Shown: piece by piece, positions 1 through 8,978 of the stretch | Position numbering within the stretch: the stretch's first letter is position 1 | How the letters are laid out: each line of letters starts with the position of its first letter | From: Gemmatimonadaceae bacterium | GTDB taxonomy: Bacteria > Gemmatimonadota > Gemmatimonadetes > Gemmatimonadales > Gemmatimonadaceae | Assembly (NCBI GenBank): GCA_020852815.1 | Contig: JADZAN010000019.1 | Coordinates: 186,001 to 250,000 of the forward strand | Length of the DNA stretch: 64,000 nt | Reading direction: 5' to 3' | Made by a program: the position numbers and the translations under genes | Notes under the pieces: model-generated | What the model was told of the DNA's origin: nothing | Database searches by the model: none | The model's input: the letters and a program-made list of their open reading frames with translations, nothing else

Positions 1-911
1 GGCACCGGCCCGATCCCCATGATGCGCGGCTCCACCCCCGCCGCTCCCGCCGCCACGATGCGCGCAATGGGCGAGAGCCCCTCCTGCTTGCACGCCGGCT
101 CGCTGGCAATCAGCAGCGCACAGGCGCCGTCATTGATACCTGACGAGTTCCCCGCCGTCACCGAACCCTTGCCGTCGGTCCGGAAGGCGGGCTTGAGCCT
201 GGCCAGGACGTCCAGCGTGGTGTCGGGTCGGATGAACTCGTCGTGCACGACGTCCACCGTCGTTCCGCGCCTGGGGCCAGGCACCTGCACGGCGACGATC
301 TCCTCGCCCAGCCGCCCCGAGTCGCGCGCCGCCGCCGCCTTCTGCTGCGAGCGGAGCGCGAAGGCGTCCTGGTCGTCGCGCGACACCGACCACTGCGCAG
401 CCACGTTTTCTGCCGTTTGTCCCATCGAGTCGATCCCGTACCGCTCCTTCATCGCCGGGTTCACGAAGCGCCACCCCAGCGAGGTGTCGAACAGCTGCGC
501 GTCGCGGGCAAAGGCGGTGCCCGCCTTGGACATGACGTAGGGCGCGCGCGACATGCTCTCCACGCCACCGGCAATGTAGATCCCCCCTTCGGCCAGCTTC
601 ACCGCCCGCGCGGCATTCGCCACCGCGCTCAACCCCGACGCGCACAGGCGGTTCACGGTCTCGCCGGGAACGGTCACCGGGAGCCCCGCCAGGAGCAACG
701 ACATGCGGGCCACGTTACGGTTATCCTCGCCCGCCTGGTTGGCGCACCCCATGATGACGTCATCGACCTTCTCCGGCTCCACGCGTTGCACCCGCTCGAG
801 CAAGGCACGAATCACGAGGGCGCCGAGGTCGTCCGGGCGCACCGAACTCAACGCACCGGCGAAGGAACCGATCGGCGTCCGCACGCCGTCGACGATGAAG
901 GCATCACGCAT
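1..911 (-). CDS. paaJ: PaaJ-like acetyl-CoA acyltransferase (thiolase), 3' end cut by the window edge
   Basis: Thiolase predicted to cleave 3-oxoadipyl-CoA into acetyl-CoA and succinyl-CoA, the last beta-oxidation-like step of phenylacetate breakdown. The visible 303 residues begin MRDAFIVDGVRTPIGSF and carry the acyl-accepting cysteine in NRLCASGLSAV at about residue 90. A further family block, GKGSVTAGNSSGINDGA, lies near residue 260. The C-terminal third with its second catalytic cysteine lies beyond base 1. The ATG at 911 overlaps the end of paaI by 8 bases, so the genes are translationally coupled as the last members of a paaG-H-I-J run. Thiolase identity is secure. Assignment to PaaJ rather than a general acetyl-CoA acetyltransferase rests on the neighbours. 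Confidence 0.88.
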   Translation of the reverse strand, partial: MRDAFIVDGVRTPIGSFAGALSSVRPDDLGALVIRALLERVQRVEPEKVDDVIMGCANQAGEDNRNVARMSLLLAGLPVTVPGETVNRLCASGLSAVANAARAVKLAEGGIYIAGGVESMSRAPYVMSKAGTAFARDAQLFDTSLGWRFVNPAMKERYGIDSMGQTAENVAAQWSVSRDDQDAFALRSQQKAAAARDSGRLGEEIVAVQVPGPRRGTTVDVVHDEFIRPDTTLDVLARLKPAFRTDGKGSVTAGNSSGINDGACALLIASEPACKQEGLSPIARIVAAGAAGVEPRIMGIGPV

Positions 912-1359
912 GGCGAACCTGGGAAGTCCCGTCGGGAAAGTGGGGGCGCGACGTCTTGTAGGCCGTTCCCTTGAACAGCGCCACGATCGCCCCGTGCTGG
1001 TTGGTGACGGTGACCCGGTAGTAGCCGAGCCGGTTGGACGACGCCTCCTCTGCCGCCACGGCCGTGAGCACGTCGCCCGGATGGATCGCCGCCGGGTAGG
1101 TGATGGAGTTGTCCACCGCCACCGTCACGTTGCCGTGCGTGTTGCAGGCAAAGGCGAACGCCGAGTCGGCGAAGGAGAAGACGATCCCGCCGTGGGCGAC
1201 GCCAAAGCCGTTCACCATCTCCGCGCGCACCGTCATGCGGCAGGTCGCGCGGCGCGGCGCGATGGCGACGACCTCCAGCCCCAGCCAGCGCGACAGCGCG
1301 TCGCTGGCCAGCATCCCCTCCACCACACGCTCGGCGAGCTGCTGCGGATCGTTGGTCAT
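904..1359 (-). CDS. paaI: PaaI-type hotdog-fold acyl-CoA thioesterase
   Basis: A 151-residue single-domain hotdog thioesterase. PaaI hydrolyses hydroxyphenylacetyl-CoA and related dead-end thioesters, freeing CoA when the phenylacetate pathway stalls. The segment NGFGVAHGGIVFSFADSAFA around residues 50-70 is the hotdog signature, with the HGG turn and an Asp in the active-site helix. The ATG at 1359 lies 5 bases after the paaH stop, and the gene's own stop lies inside the start of paaJ. Length fits the family (about 140-155). Confidence comes from both the domain and the paa context. Confidence 0.88.
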   Translation of the reverse strand: MTNDPQQLAERVVEGMLASDALSRWLGLEVVAIAPRRATCRMTVRAEMVNGFGVAHGGIVFSFADSAFAFACNTHGNVTVAVDNSITYPAAIHPGDVLTAVAAEEASSNRLGYYRVTVTNQHGAIVALFKGTAYKTSRPHFPDGTSQVRHA

Positions 1360-1364
1360 CGCCG

Positions 1365-2579
1365 TCACACCTGGAAGCTCTCGGCGTTGCGCACCATGCG
1401 CCGGAAGAGCGGCGATGGCCGATACCGGTCGTCGCCGGTCTCCGCCTGCAGCGCCTCGAGGTGCTCGAGGAGCCTGGAGAGCCCCACCTCGTTCCCCCAG
1501 GCCAGCAGCCCCTTGGGATAGTTGACCCCCTTGGTCATCGCCAGCTCGATGTCGGCCGCGCTGGCAATCCGCAGGTAGAGCGCGTCGGCCGCCTCGTTCA
1601 CCAGCATGGCCAGCGTGCGCCTGACGATGACGGTGCCGAGCGTTTCGTCCTTGACCGGCTGCGGCGCGGGCGCTCCCTCGCGGTAGTCGTAGAAGCCGCG
1701 CCCGCTCTTGCGCCCCAGGAGCCCCGCCTCGAGCAGGCGCTTCTGCGTGAGCGACGGGCGATAGCGCGGGTCGTAGTACATCGCGCTCCACACGCTCTCC
1801 GTCACCACGTAGTTCACGTCGTGGCCGATGAAGTCCATCAGCTCGAACGGCCCCATTCGGAAGCCCCCGATGGTCTTCATCGCCCAGTCGATCGTTGCCA
1901 CGTCGGCCACCCCTTCCTCGAGCATGCGCAGCGCCTCGCCATAGAAGGGGCGCGCGATGCGGTTGACGATGAAGCCCGGCGTGTCGGACGCGCGCACCGT
2001 GACCTTCCCCCAGGACTGCACCAGGCGCGTGGCACGCTCGGCGACGGCGGGATCGGTGCGAATGCCGGGGACGATCTCCACCAGCGGCATCACCGGCGCC
2101 GGGTTGAAGAAATGCACGCCGAGCACGCGTTCCGGCGACTGGCACCCGCCGCCGATCGACGCCACCGAGAGCGAGGAGGTGTTGGTGGCCAGGATGCAAT
2201 CGTGCGAGACGACGTGTTCGAGGGCGCGGAAGGTGGCTTGCTTCACGTCGAGCTTCTCCACGATCGCCTCGATCACGGTCGAGCACTCGCGGAAGGCGCC
2301 CACGCCGTGGTCGGGTTCCACCAGCTGCAACCGCGCCAGCGCGGCGTCGCGCGTCGCGGCGGTCAGGCGCCCCTTCTCCACCTCGCGCGCGAGCGCCCGG
2401 GCGATCTGTTCCTGAGCCCTGAGCACCGTGGCGAAGAGGGCATCCGTCAGGAGCACGCGGTGTCCGTGCACCAGTGCCACCTGGGCAATCCCGCTCCCCA
2501 TTGCCCCCGCTCCCACCACGCCGACGATCGCGTCGTCGTCCGCTCCGCCTGCGGCGGTCGCGCCCACGCGGTTACTCAC
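1365..2579 (-). CDS. paaH: 3-hydroxyacyl-CoA dehydrogenase of the phenylacetate pathway (PaaH)
   Basis: NAD-dependent 3-hydroxyacyl-CoA dehydrogenase (404 residues), predicted to oxidise 3-hydroxyadipyl-CoA to 3-oxoadipyl-CoA. An N-terminal Rossmann fold shows VGVVGAGAMGSGIAQVAL near residues 20-40. The family block ERVLGVHFFNPAPVMPLVE is present, and the C-terminal dimerisation domain includes GPFELMDFIGHDVNY and GRKSGRGFYDY. Length is between short HbdA-type enzymes (about 280) and E. coli PaaH (about 475), so part of the second C-terminal domain appears trimmed. The start overlaps the 3' end of paaG by 8 bases. Substrate assignment comes from the cluster. Confidence 0.88.
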   Translation of the reverse strand: MSNRVGATAAGGADDDAIVGVVGAGAMGSGIAQVALVHGHRVLLTDALFATVLRAQEQIARALAREVEKGRLTAATRDAALARLQLVEPDHGVGAFRECSTVIEAIVEKLDVKQATFRALEHVVSHDCILATNTSSLSVASIGGGCQSPERVLGVHFFNPAPVMPLVEIVPGIRTDPAVAERATRLVQSWGKVTVRASDTPGFIVNRIARPFYGEALRMLEEGVADVATIDWAMKTIGGFRMGPFELMDFIGHDVNYVVTESVWSAMYYDPRYRPSLTQKRLLEAGLLGRKSGRGFYDYREGAPAPQPVKDETLGTVIVRRTLAMLVNEAADALYLRIASAADIELAMTKGVNYPKGLLAWGNEVGLSRLLEHLEALQAETGDDRYRPSPLFRRMVRNAESFQV

Positions 2580-3363
2580 CGCGGAACTCCGGCGCGCGCT
2601 TCTCGAGGAAGGCCTTCACCCCTTCCACAAAGTCGTGCGTGCGACCCGCCTCGCGCTGGAGCGCTTCCTCCAGGTCGAGCTGTGCCGAGAGGTCGCGGGT
2701 CATCGACGCGTTGAGCGCCCGCTTGGTGAGGGCGAAGCCGCGCGTGGGCTGCGTCGACAGTTGCAACGCGAGCCGCGACGCTTCGGAAAGCAGCGCGTCG
2801 GGCTCGCACACCTGCCAGATCATCCCCCACGCCTGCGCCTGCTCCGCCGACACCTTCTCGGCGAGGAAGGTCAGCGCCGTGGCGCGCGCCATGCCCACGA
2901 GGCGCGGGAGGAAGAAGGTCCCGCCGCTGTCGGGGATGATCCCGAGCTTGCTGAACGCCTGGATGAACGAGGCCGTCTTCGACGCGAGGACGATGTCGCA
3001 CGCAAGCGCGAGGTTGGCCCCGGCCCCCGCGGCGACGCCGTTCACCGCCGCCACCACCGGCTTCTCGAGTTCCCGCAGTTGCCGCACGATCGGGTTCCAC
3101 AGCTCGCGCACCACATGGCCGAGGTCGGGGGTCGCGCCCGGATCGTCGAGCGAGACCGAGCCCAGGTCCTGCCCCGCGCAGAAGGCACGCCCGGCGCCCG
3201 TGATGAGCACTGCCCGCACCGCGCGGTCGTCGGCCGCCCGGGCGAGGGCGGATTGCAGCTGTCGACCCATCGCCAGGTCGAACGAGTTGAGCACGGCGGG
3301 ACGGTTGAGGATGATGCGCATCACCCCGCCCTCCATCTCGTGCAGGATTGTCGTATCGGTCAT
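2572..3363 (-). CDS. paaG: Ring-1,2-epoxyphenylacetyl-CoA isomerase / enoyl-CoA hydratase (PaaG)
   Basis: Crotonase-fold protein of 263 residues. Family features are the oxyanion-hole segments GRAFCAGQDLGS (about 59-70) and GVAAGAGANLALACDIV (about 109-125). In GIIPDSGGTFFLPR the Asp at about residue 145 is in the position of the catalytic Asp of PaaG-type isomerases, which convert the epoxide to the seven-membered oxepin-CoA. That Asp favours PaaG over a generic hydratase (PaaF). No Shine-Dalgarno-like purine run is visible before the ATG at 3363. The sequence there is a short GTC/TGTCG repeat tract, which is odd. The paaH start overlaps its 3' end by 8 bases. Confidence 0.85.
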   Translation of the reverse strand: MTDTTILHEMEGGVMRIILNRPAVLNSFDLAMGRQLQSALARAADDRAVRAVLITGAGRAFCAGQDLGSVSLDDPGATPDLGHVVRELWNPIVRQLRELEKPVVAAVNGVAAGAGANLALACDIVLASKTASFIQAFSKLGIIPDSGGTFFLPRLVGMARATALTFLAEKVSAEQAQAWGMIWQVCEPDALLSEASRLALQLSTQPTRGFALTKRALNASMTRDLSAQLDLEEALQREAGRTHDFVEGVKAFLEKRAPEFRGE

Positions 3364-3380
3364 GCCGTCGTCGTCGTGAG

Positions 3381-3400
3381 TGTCGTGTCGTGTCGTGTCG
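3381..3400. repeat. TGTCG pentanucleotide tandem repeat (4 units) upstream of paaG
   Basis: Four perfect TGTCG units, followed after a degenerate unit by GTC trinucleotides at 3367-3376, fill most of the space between the HEAT/cyclophilin stop (3462) and the paaG ATG (3363). The tract sits where the paaG ribosome-binding site should be. A change in unit number would alter the spacing before the start codon. Confidence 0.7.
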
Positions 3401-3461
3401 TCTCGATGGAAGCTACCGACCGTGCCCCCGATGGTCGACCGCGCCCCTGCACCGCGTCCGC

Positions 3462-5858
3462 TCAGCGCGCCCGCACCACGTCCACGCGCTCGATGACGTC
3501 GCCCTCGATCACCCCTTCCGCCACCTCGCGCCCCTGGATGATCTCCCCGAACACGGTGTACTCGTGATCGAGGCGGAAGTTGTCGATCAGGTTCACGAAG
3601 AGCTGGGCGTCGCCCGTGTCACGCCCGCGCGTCGAGATCCCCAGCGTCCCGCGACGGTGCGACAGGAGCCCAACCTCGTCGCGCATGAAGGGACCGTCGC
3701 CCACGTATTCGGTCGCCGCCGGGCTCCCCCCCTGGATCACGAAGCCCGGCTCCACGCGATGAAAGGTGAGGCCGGCGTAGTAACCGGCGCGCGCCAGCCG
3801 AACGATGCGCGCGACCGTCACTGGTGCCTCGTCGGGAAAGAGGCGCACCACGAACGACCCGCCGCCACTTGCCGGCGACATCTTCACCAGCAGGCGCAGG
3901 TCGCTTCCCACCACCGCGGCGACCGGCTCGACTGGGCGAGGCAGCGGCTTGGGCGTGGCGGCGACACGGCGAAGCGTCCACCGCTCGAGAATCGTCGCCG
4001 CCTGCCGCGCCACCGTCGAGTCGAAGTCCGAGGCATAGGGCGCGAGGCGCGGAGCGTACCTGGCCCCTCCCAGTTCGCCCAGCCGTTCGAGGAGCGCCAC
4101 GCGCGGGTCGTGGGCGTTCTCGCGCTTCTCAGCGCTCAGCCGCTCGAACGCCGCCAGAATCGCCGGGACGACGGAATCGGGGAGCGGCGCTCCCTTGAGC
4201 GACTGCGCCGCCTGCAGGACGACCTGATAGTCGTTCGACGCCAGGGCGGCGACGAAGACGCGGTCGGCCACGTGCCCCAACGAGCCGGAGATTCCGGCCA
4301 GCGCCGCCTCGCGCACGTTGCCGTTGGGATCGTAGGCCAGCGCCGACAGGGTGAGCGTGTCCTTGACGGCGGCGGCGGCGCGCGCGACGTAGAGCCGCAC
4401 CTGCCACAGCGGATGCCGCGCGTCGCGCCGCAGGAGCGGGACCGCTTCCGACGGCGCCACGCGCGCCAGTGCGGCCAGGGCGTGCGCGTGGGCGTGCCAG
4501 CTCGTTCCCCCCCTGGCGCGGATGGCGCGCTGCGTGTTGCGCGTGTCGATGATGCGCAGGAGGGTATCGGCCGCCACAGTGCGCTCGTCGCACCCGGCGC
4601 CTAACGCGTCGATGGCGGCGAGCTGCACGTGCGGGTTGGCGTCGTACGTGGCCGCGACGAGTGGGGCGCACGGGCGCGGGAGCGGGAGCCCCCGATAGGC
4701 GCGCACCGCCTCGAAGCGCACCAGGAACGACGGGTCGCGCATCCCGCCGAGCACCGTGGCGCGGCGCACCGCCGTGTCGCGCAGCGCCTGCGACGCCACC
4801 ACGGCCAGCCGGCGCACCTGTTCGTCCGCATCCTGGCGCGCACGCTTGACCAGCTCCGACGATGTATCGCCAGCTGCAATCAGGGCGAGATAGGCCAGGC
4901 GACGCACCACCGCCCCCCCCTCGCCCCCGTCCACCGCCGCACCGCGCTCCCCGCCAGCCGCAACTCCCACCGACACCGCGCGCCCCCCCTCCCCAGGCGT
5001 CCCGAACGTCGTCGCCCACCGCATCGCCGAGAGCGCGCGCGCCGACGGCGCGCCCAGCTGCCGCCGCGCACGCGCGAGCGAGTACAGCCCGTGCATGATC
5101 CCCCCGGCCACGCGCGCGTCGCTCCGCACGAGCGGCCGTCCCCCCGCCCCCGCCCCTGGGCGCTCGCCAAGCTCCACCAGCACGCGCTCCACCTCGCGCG
5201 GAACCACCGAGTCCGCATACGGCAGTCGCCCCAGCGTGCGAGCCGCCACGCCACGGAACTCGGGATCGGGATATCGCTCGGCGTTGCGCACAATCGCGTC
5301 GATCGCCTCGTCGAGCATCGCGCGGCGTTCCACCAATGGAAGGTCCCGCGTCCGCAGCTCCTGCAGCGCCTGGGCGATCGCGTTCACCGCTTCCAGGCGG
5401 ACGCGCGCGTCGGCGTCGCCAACCATCGGCACGATGGAGTCGAGGAGCGAGGCGCGTTGCAGCCGTCCGAGCCCGCGCACCGCCGTGCGGCGAACGAACG
5501 GCGACTTGTCATCGAGCGCCGCCATGAGCGGGGCTACGCCGTCCGCATCTGTGCCGCGGGCATCCTCGGCGGCGATCAGCCTGAGCAGCGTGCTGCGTTC
5601 TCCAGCGCTGAGCCCCACCGTGGGCACCGACGGCTGGCTGGCCCCGCTGCTACGCGCCCCCGGCCGCACGGGCGATACCTTTTGCGCCGCCGACGGCAAC
5701 GGCAGGACGCCCAGCGCTCCCCACACCAGGAGGGCGGCCAGGACCACGCGCGGCAGCGCGCGAGCCTCGCGCGGCAGAGCGCGAGCGTCGCGCGACAGCG
5801 CGCGAGCGTCGCGCGGCAGTGCGCAGGTGACGGCGGGACGCCTAACGAACCACGTCAT
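3462..5858 (-). CDS. Exported HEAT-repeat protein with C-terminal cyclophilin-type peptidyl-prolyl isomerase domain
   Basis: A 798-residue two-part protein. From about residue 75 to 600 it is a chain of HEAT-like helical repeats (for example PFVRRTAVRGLGRL, ARVRLEAVNAIAQAL, PHVQLAAIDALGA). The last 150 residues are a cyclophilin domain: GYYAGLTFHRVEPGFVIQGG, DEVGLLSHRRGTLGIS and DAQLFVNLIDN are the classic active-site blocks. ATG 5858 is chosen; an upstream ATG at 5948 would add a low-complexity tail. A hydrophobic segment (about 38-60, ending PLPSAAQ) looks like a signal peptide preceded by four Arg-rich heptads. Likely role: periplasmic proline isomerisation, with HEAT repeats as client scaffold (inference). 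It precedes paaG by 98 bases, but no paa function is implied. Confidence 0.85.
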   Translation of the reverse strand: MTWFVRRPAVTCALPRDARALSRDARALPREARALPRVVLAALLVWGALGVLPLPSAAQKVSPVRPGARSSGASQPSVPTVGLSAGERSTLLRLIAAEDARGTDADGVAPLMAALDDKSPFVRRTAVRGLGRLQRASLLDSIVPMVGDADARVRLEAVNAIAQALQELRTRDLPLVERRAMLDEAIDAIVRNAERYPDPEFRGVAARTLGRLPYADSVVPREVERVLVELGERPGAGAGGRPLVRSDARVAGGIMHGLYSLARARRQLGAPSARALSAMRWATTFGTPGEGGRAVSVGVAAGGERGAAVDGGEGGAVVRRLAYLALIAAGDTSSELVKRARQDADEQVRRLAVVASQALRDTAVRRATVLGGMRDPSFLVRFEAVRAYRGLPLPRPCAPLVAATYDANPHVQLAAIDALGAGCDERTVAADTLLRIIDTRNTQRAIRARGGTSWHAHAHALAALARVAPSEAVPLLRRDARHPLWQVRLYVARAAAAVKDTLTLSALAYDPNGNVREAALAGISGSLGHVADRVFVAALASNDYQVVLQAAQSLKGAPLPDSVVPAILAAFERLSAEKRENAHDPRVALLERLGELGGARYAPRLAPYASDFDSTVARQAATILERWTLRRVAATPKPLPRPVEPVAAVVGSDLRLLVKMSPASGGGSFVVRLFPDEAPVTVARIVRLARAGYYAGLTFHRVEPGFVIQGGSPAATEYVGDGPFMRDEVGLLSHRRGTLGISTRGRDTGDAQLFVNLIDNFRLDHEYTVFGEIIQGREVAEGVIEGDVIERVDVVRAR
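5748..5822 (-). repeat. 21-bp in-frame tandem repeat (about 3.5 units) in the N-terminus of the HEAT/cyclophilin gene
   Basis: Imperfect 21-base units encode ALPRDAR, ALSRDAR, ALPREAR and a partial ALPR immediately before the hydrophobic signal segment. The unit length is a multiple of three, so copy changes would lengthen or shorten the positively charged n-region without shifting frame. Confidence 0.75.
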
Positions 5859-6183
5859 GCGGCAGGGTCTCGAGTGTCGGTTCCCCGTGCCCCCCCACGC
5901 CCCGACGCGTGCGGCGAGGGGCGCGAACGACGTGGAAACGCGGGTCACGGAAGCGGTCGCGGCGAAATCTGCAGCATGGTGCCCGTACGTGCACCCGGCC
6001 GGCCGCTGCGCTCTCGGTGAATGTCACCGTTTCCACTGGAGATTGACAGCGAAACGAGCCCCGCAACCGGCGTCGCGCCAGTAGATTTCCTGAGCACTTC
6101 CATCGCACGCCCTTCGCCTCTCGTCAAACAGGGCGGCGGCCCCCGCGCGGGTGCTGCTCCCTCCCGATATTCGGTCGCTCCAC
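5859..6183. other. Divergent intergenic region between the HEAT/cyclophilin gene and the E1 gene
   Basis: 325 bases with no convincing gene. It holds one GCCTAACG-independent stretch of moderate GC, a perfect TTGACA at 6043-6048 with no matching -10 box at 16-18 bases, and a TAGATT element at 6082-6087 (about 100 bases before the E1 start). It presumably contains both divergent promoters, but I cannot place either with confidence. Confidence 0.4.
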
Positions 6184-8370
6184 ATGTCGCGATCCAAGTC
6201 AGCCCCACTCCCGCGCGCGCCGAAGGGCTCCCCTTCCGCCAGCCGCACCGGCAGCGCCAAAGGCGCCACCGCCCCGAACCTCGCGGCCGACGCGCCCGCC
6301 GGCATCGATTGGCGCCGAGTCGCGTATCACACGCTGGTCTCGCGCGCACTCGACGACAGCGAGGAGCAGACCAACCGGAACCGCACGCAGGTCCCCAAGG
6401 ATCACCTGGTCCTGTACCAGTTCTCTGCGCGTGGGCACGACATGGCGCAGGCCATCCTCGGCTCGCTCCTCACTCACCCCAACGACGGCGTGGGGGCGTA
6501 CTATCGCTCACGCCCCCTCCTCCTCTCGGTCGGGTTGTCCATCGAGGACGGGCTCGGCTCGCCGCTGGGGCGCTCCGGCGGCTTCAGCGACGGTCGCGAC
6601 ATCGGCGTGGTCTGCAACCTCCCCAGCCGCAACGGTCCCAAGGTCCTCCCCATGTCCGGCGACGTGGGGTCGCAGTACACGCCAACGGCGGGGTGGGCGC
6701 AGGCCATCACCTACCATCGCGACACGCTGGGCGACCGGGCGTGGGACGGCGCGATTGCCGTGACGTTAGGCGGCGACGGCTCGGTGGCGACGAACGGCTT
6801 CTGGTCATCGCTCACCATCGCGACCACGCTCCGCCTCCCCATGCTCTTCTACGTCGAGGACAACCACCTCGGCATTTCGGTGAGCGGCGACATGCAGACG
6901 CCGGGCGGGAACATTGCCCGCAACCTTGCCTCGTTCGGCAACCTCTTCATCCAGGACGGCGACGGGACCGACCCGGCAGACGCCGCGACGAAGATCAAGG
7001 CCTGTGTCGACCACGTGCGCGCCGGCCGTGGCCCCGCCCTCGTGCACCTGACGGTACCGCGCCTGTCGTCGCACTCGGGACCGGACAACCAGAAGGGCTA
7101 CCGTACCGACGCCGAAATCGCCGCCGACGTCGCGCGGGACCCGCTCCCGCGCCTGCGCTCGTTCCTCGTCCCCGCGCACCTGAGCGAGGAGGAGTGGCGC
7201 GCACTGGAGGCCGAGGTGGCGCGCGACGTGGAGGGCGCCCTCACGGCGGCGCGCGAACGTCCCGCCCCCGACCCGACCACCATCTTCCGCCATCGTTACG
7301 CGGAGCCCGACGCTCCGGCCGACGAGGCGATGGGAGGGCTGTCGGCGGCGGAGCGCGAGGCGCTGGGCGGCTCGACGACCGCGCAGGAGGAGGGCGAGAC
7401 ACTGCGCTTCCAGGAAGCGATCCGCCGCACGCTGCGCCGAGAACTGGAGGTGAACCCCAAGCTCGTCGTATTCGGTGAGGACGTGGGACTCAAGGGCGGC
7501 GTGCACCTCGTGACCGAGGGATTGCAGAAGCAGTTCGGGCGCGAGCGCGTCTTCGACACGTCGCTCTCCGAGGAAGGAATCATCGGGCGTGCCGTCGGCA
7601 TGGCGATCTCGGGACTCGTCCCGGTCGCAGAAATCCAGTTCCGGAAGTACGCCGACCCCGCGACCGAACAGTTGAACAACACGGGGACGATGCGGTGGCG
7701 CACGGCCAATCGCTTCTGCGCCCCCATCGTGGTCCGCATGCCGGGGGGCTTCGGGAAGGATGTTGGCGACCCGTGGCACTCGCTCAGCGCCGAGGTGCTG
7801 TGGACGCACGCCATCGGCTGGCAGGTCGCGATTCCGTCCAACGCCGCGGACGCCGTAGGGCTCCTGCGATCGGCCATGCGCTCGCCCAACCCGACGATCT
7901 TCTTCGAGCACCGCTCGCTCCTGATGACGAGCGATGGGAGCGCGCGCTATCCCGGCGACGACTACGTTGTGCCGTTCGGGGTGGGGAAGGTGCTGCGTGA
8001 GGGGGGCGACGTCACCGTCGTCACGTGGGGGGCGATGGCGCATCGTTGCGTGGATGCACTGTCGCAGGTCGACGCATCGGTCGAGCTGATCGACCTGCGC
8101 TCCATCGCCCCGTGGGACAAGGCGCTCGTCCTCGACTCCGTGCGCAAGACGGGGCGCTGCCTCATCGTACACGAGGACACGAAGACCTCCGGCTTTGGCG
8201 CCGAAGTCGGTGCCGTGCTGGCGCAGGAGGCGTTCTGGTTCCTCGACGCACCGGTGGAGCGGCTGTGCGTCGAGGACGTCCCGATGCCGTATCACCCGTC
8301 GCTGCTCGATGCGATCCTCCCCTCCTCGGGAGAGATCGCCTCGCGCATCGACGCGCTGGTGCGCAGCTAG
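6184..8370 (+). CDS. Fused alpha/beta E1 component of a 2-oxoacid (branched-chain type) dehydrogenase
   Basis: A 728-residue thiamine-diphosphate enzyme joining E1-alpha (about 1-400) and E1-beta (about 410-728) in one chain. The alpha half has the ThDP/Mg motif GGDGSVATNGFW (GDG...N). The beta half has VFGEDVGLKGGVHLVTEGL, FDTSLSEEGIIGRAVGMA and the C-terminal domain FGVGKVLREGGDVTVVTWGA. It would decarboxylate 2-oxoacids such as branched-chain keto acids and pass the acyl group to an E2 lipoyl protein. No E2 or E3 gene is in the window. The start at ATG 6184 is preferred over 6151 because the extra residues are not conserved-looking. Substrate is uncertain. Confidence 0.85.
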   Translation: MSRSKSAPLPRAPKGSPSASRTGSAKGATAPNLAADAPAGIDWRRVAYHTLVSRALDDSEEQTNRNRTQVPKDHLVLYQFSARGHDMAQAILGSLLTHPNDGVGAYYRSRPLLLSVGLSIEDGLGSPLGRSGGFSDGRDIGVVCNLPSRNGPKVLPMSGDVGSQYTPTAGWAQAITYHRDTLGDRAWDGAIAVTLGGDGSVATNGFWSSLTIATTLRLPMLFYVEDNHLGISVSGDMQTPGGNIARNLASFGNLFIQDGDGTDPADAATKIKACVDHVRAGRGPALVHLTVPRLSSHSGPDNQKGYRTDAEIAADVARDPLPRLRSFLVPAHLSEEEWRALEAEVARDVEGALTAARERPAPDPTTIFRHRYAEPDAPADEAMGGLSAAEREALGGSTTAQEEGETLRFQEAIRRTLRRELEVNPKLVVFGEDVGLKGGVHLVTEGLQKQFGRERVFDTSLSEEGIIGRAVGMAISGLVPVAEIQFRKYADPATEQLNNTGTMRWRTANRFCAPIVVRMPGGFGKDVGDPWHSLSAEVLWTHAIGWQVAIPSNAADAVGLLRSAMRSPNPTIFFEHRSLLMTSDGSARYPGDDYVVPFGVGKVLREGGDVTVVTWGAMAHRCVDALSQVDASVELIDLRSIAPWDKALVLDSVRKTGRCLIVHEDTKTSGFGAEVGAVLAQEAFWFLDAPVERLCVEDVPMPYHPSLLDAILPSSGEIASRIDALVRS

Positions 8371-8384
8371 CGACCGTGTGCCGG

Positions 8385-8885
8385 TCACGCGGGGGCACTC
8401 CCGCGCGAGGGGTGCAGCCGACTGAGTTCTCCCCCATGCTCGACGACGACGCGCCCCAGGTAGCGGCGAAACTCGGGGCGCGCCCCGAAGTGGAGGAGCA
8501 TCCCCACCTCGGCTTGCGAGCAGCGCATGCAGTTGAGGAGGCGCATGCGGTCGGTGTCGTGCAGCTCCGCGCCGCCGCGCACGAGGACGACCACCTTGCC
8601 GTCCACGACGAGGTCGGCCGCATACGTCCCGATCTTGCGCCCCTTGTAGAAGACGCCTAACGGGACGTCGGGCTCTGCCTGCAGCCCGCGGGCGATGAGT
8701 TCGAGCGTGAGGGCGCGCAGGTAGACCGCATCGGCGAAGCCGTGCCCCAGCTCGCGGTGCACCGCGAAGAAAGCGGCGAGGAGGCGACCGGTGGTATGCT
8801 CGTGCACCAGGCGCGAGGCGGGGGGGCGCTCATCGGCAACGGGGAGCGCGCGTTCGGCGTCGAGGGCGAGGACAGGAACGGACAT
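8385..8885 (-). CDS. GxxExxY family protein
   Basis: A 166-residue protein of the GxxExxY family, small proteins with a PD-(D/E)XK-nuclease-like fold and unknown cellular role. The signature stretch is HRELGHGFADAVYLRALTLEL. The usual Glu of GxxExxY is replaced by Asp. The later strand YKGRKIGTYAADLVVDGKVVV contains the D...K pattern typical of the fold, and LLNCMRCSQAEVGMLLHFG follows. ATG 8885 is preferred over 8924. It ends 14 bases from the convergent E1 gene and starts 93 bases after paaD, so it may be read through from the paa operon or stand alone. Confidence 0.8.
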   Translation of the reverse strand: MSVPVLALDAERALPVADERPPASRLVHEHTTGRLLAAFFAVHRELGHGFADAVYLRALTLELIARGLQAEPDVPLGVFYKGRKIGTYAADLVVDGKVVVLVRGGAELHDTDRMRLLNCMRCSQAEVGMLLHFGARPEFRRYLGRVVVEHGGELSRLHPSRGSAPA

Positions 8886-8978
8886 CGGCGATGCTCGCGG
8901 TTGGGGGACGCAGGCATCATGCACGCACGCATTGGCGCACGCGTTACCGAAATCGCGCGCTCCGTACCGTTTTGCCGA

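Noticed and set aside
6043-6048. Perfect TTGACA upstream of the E1 gene
   Set aside because: No -10-like sequence at 16-18 bases on the plus strand, so it is probably chance.
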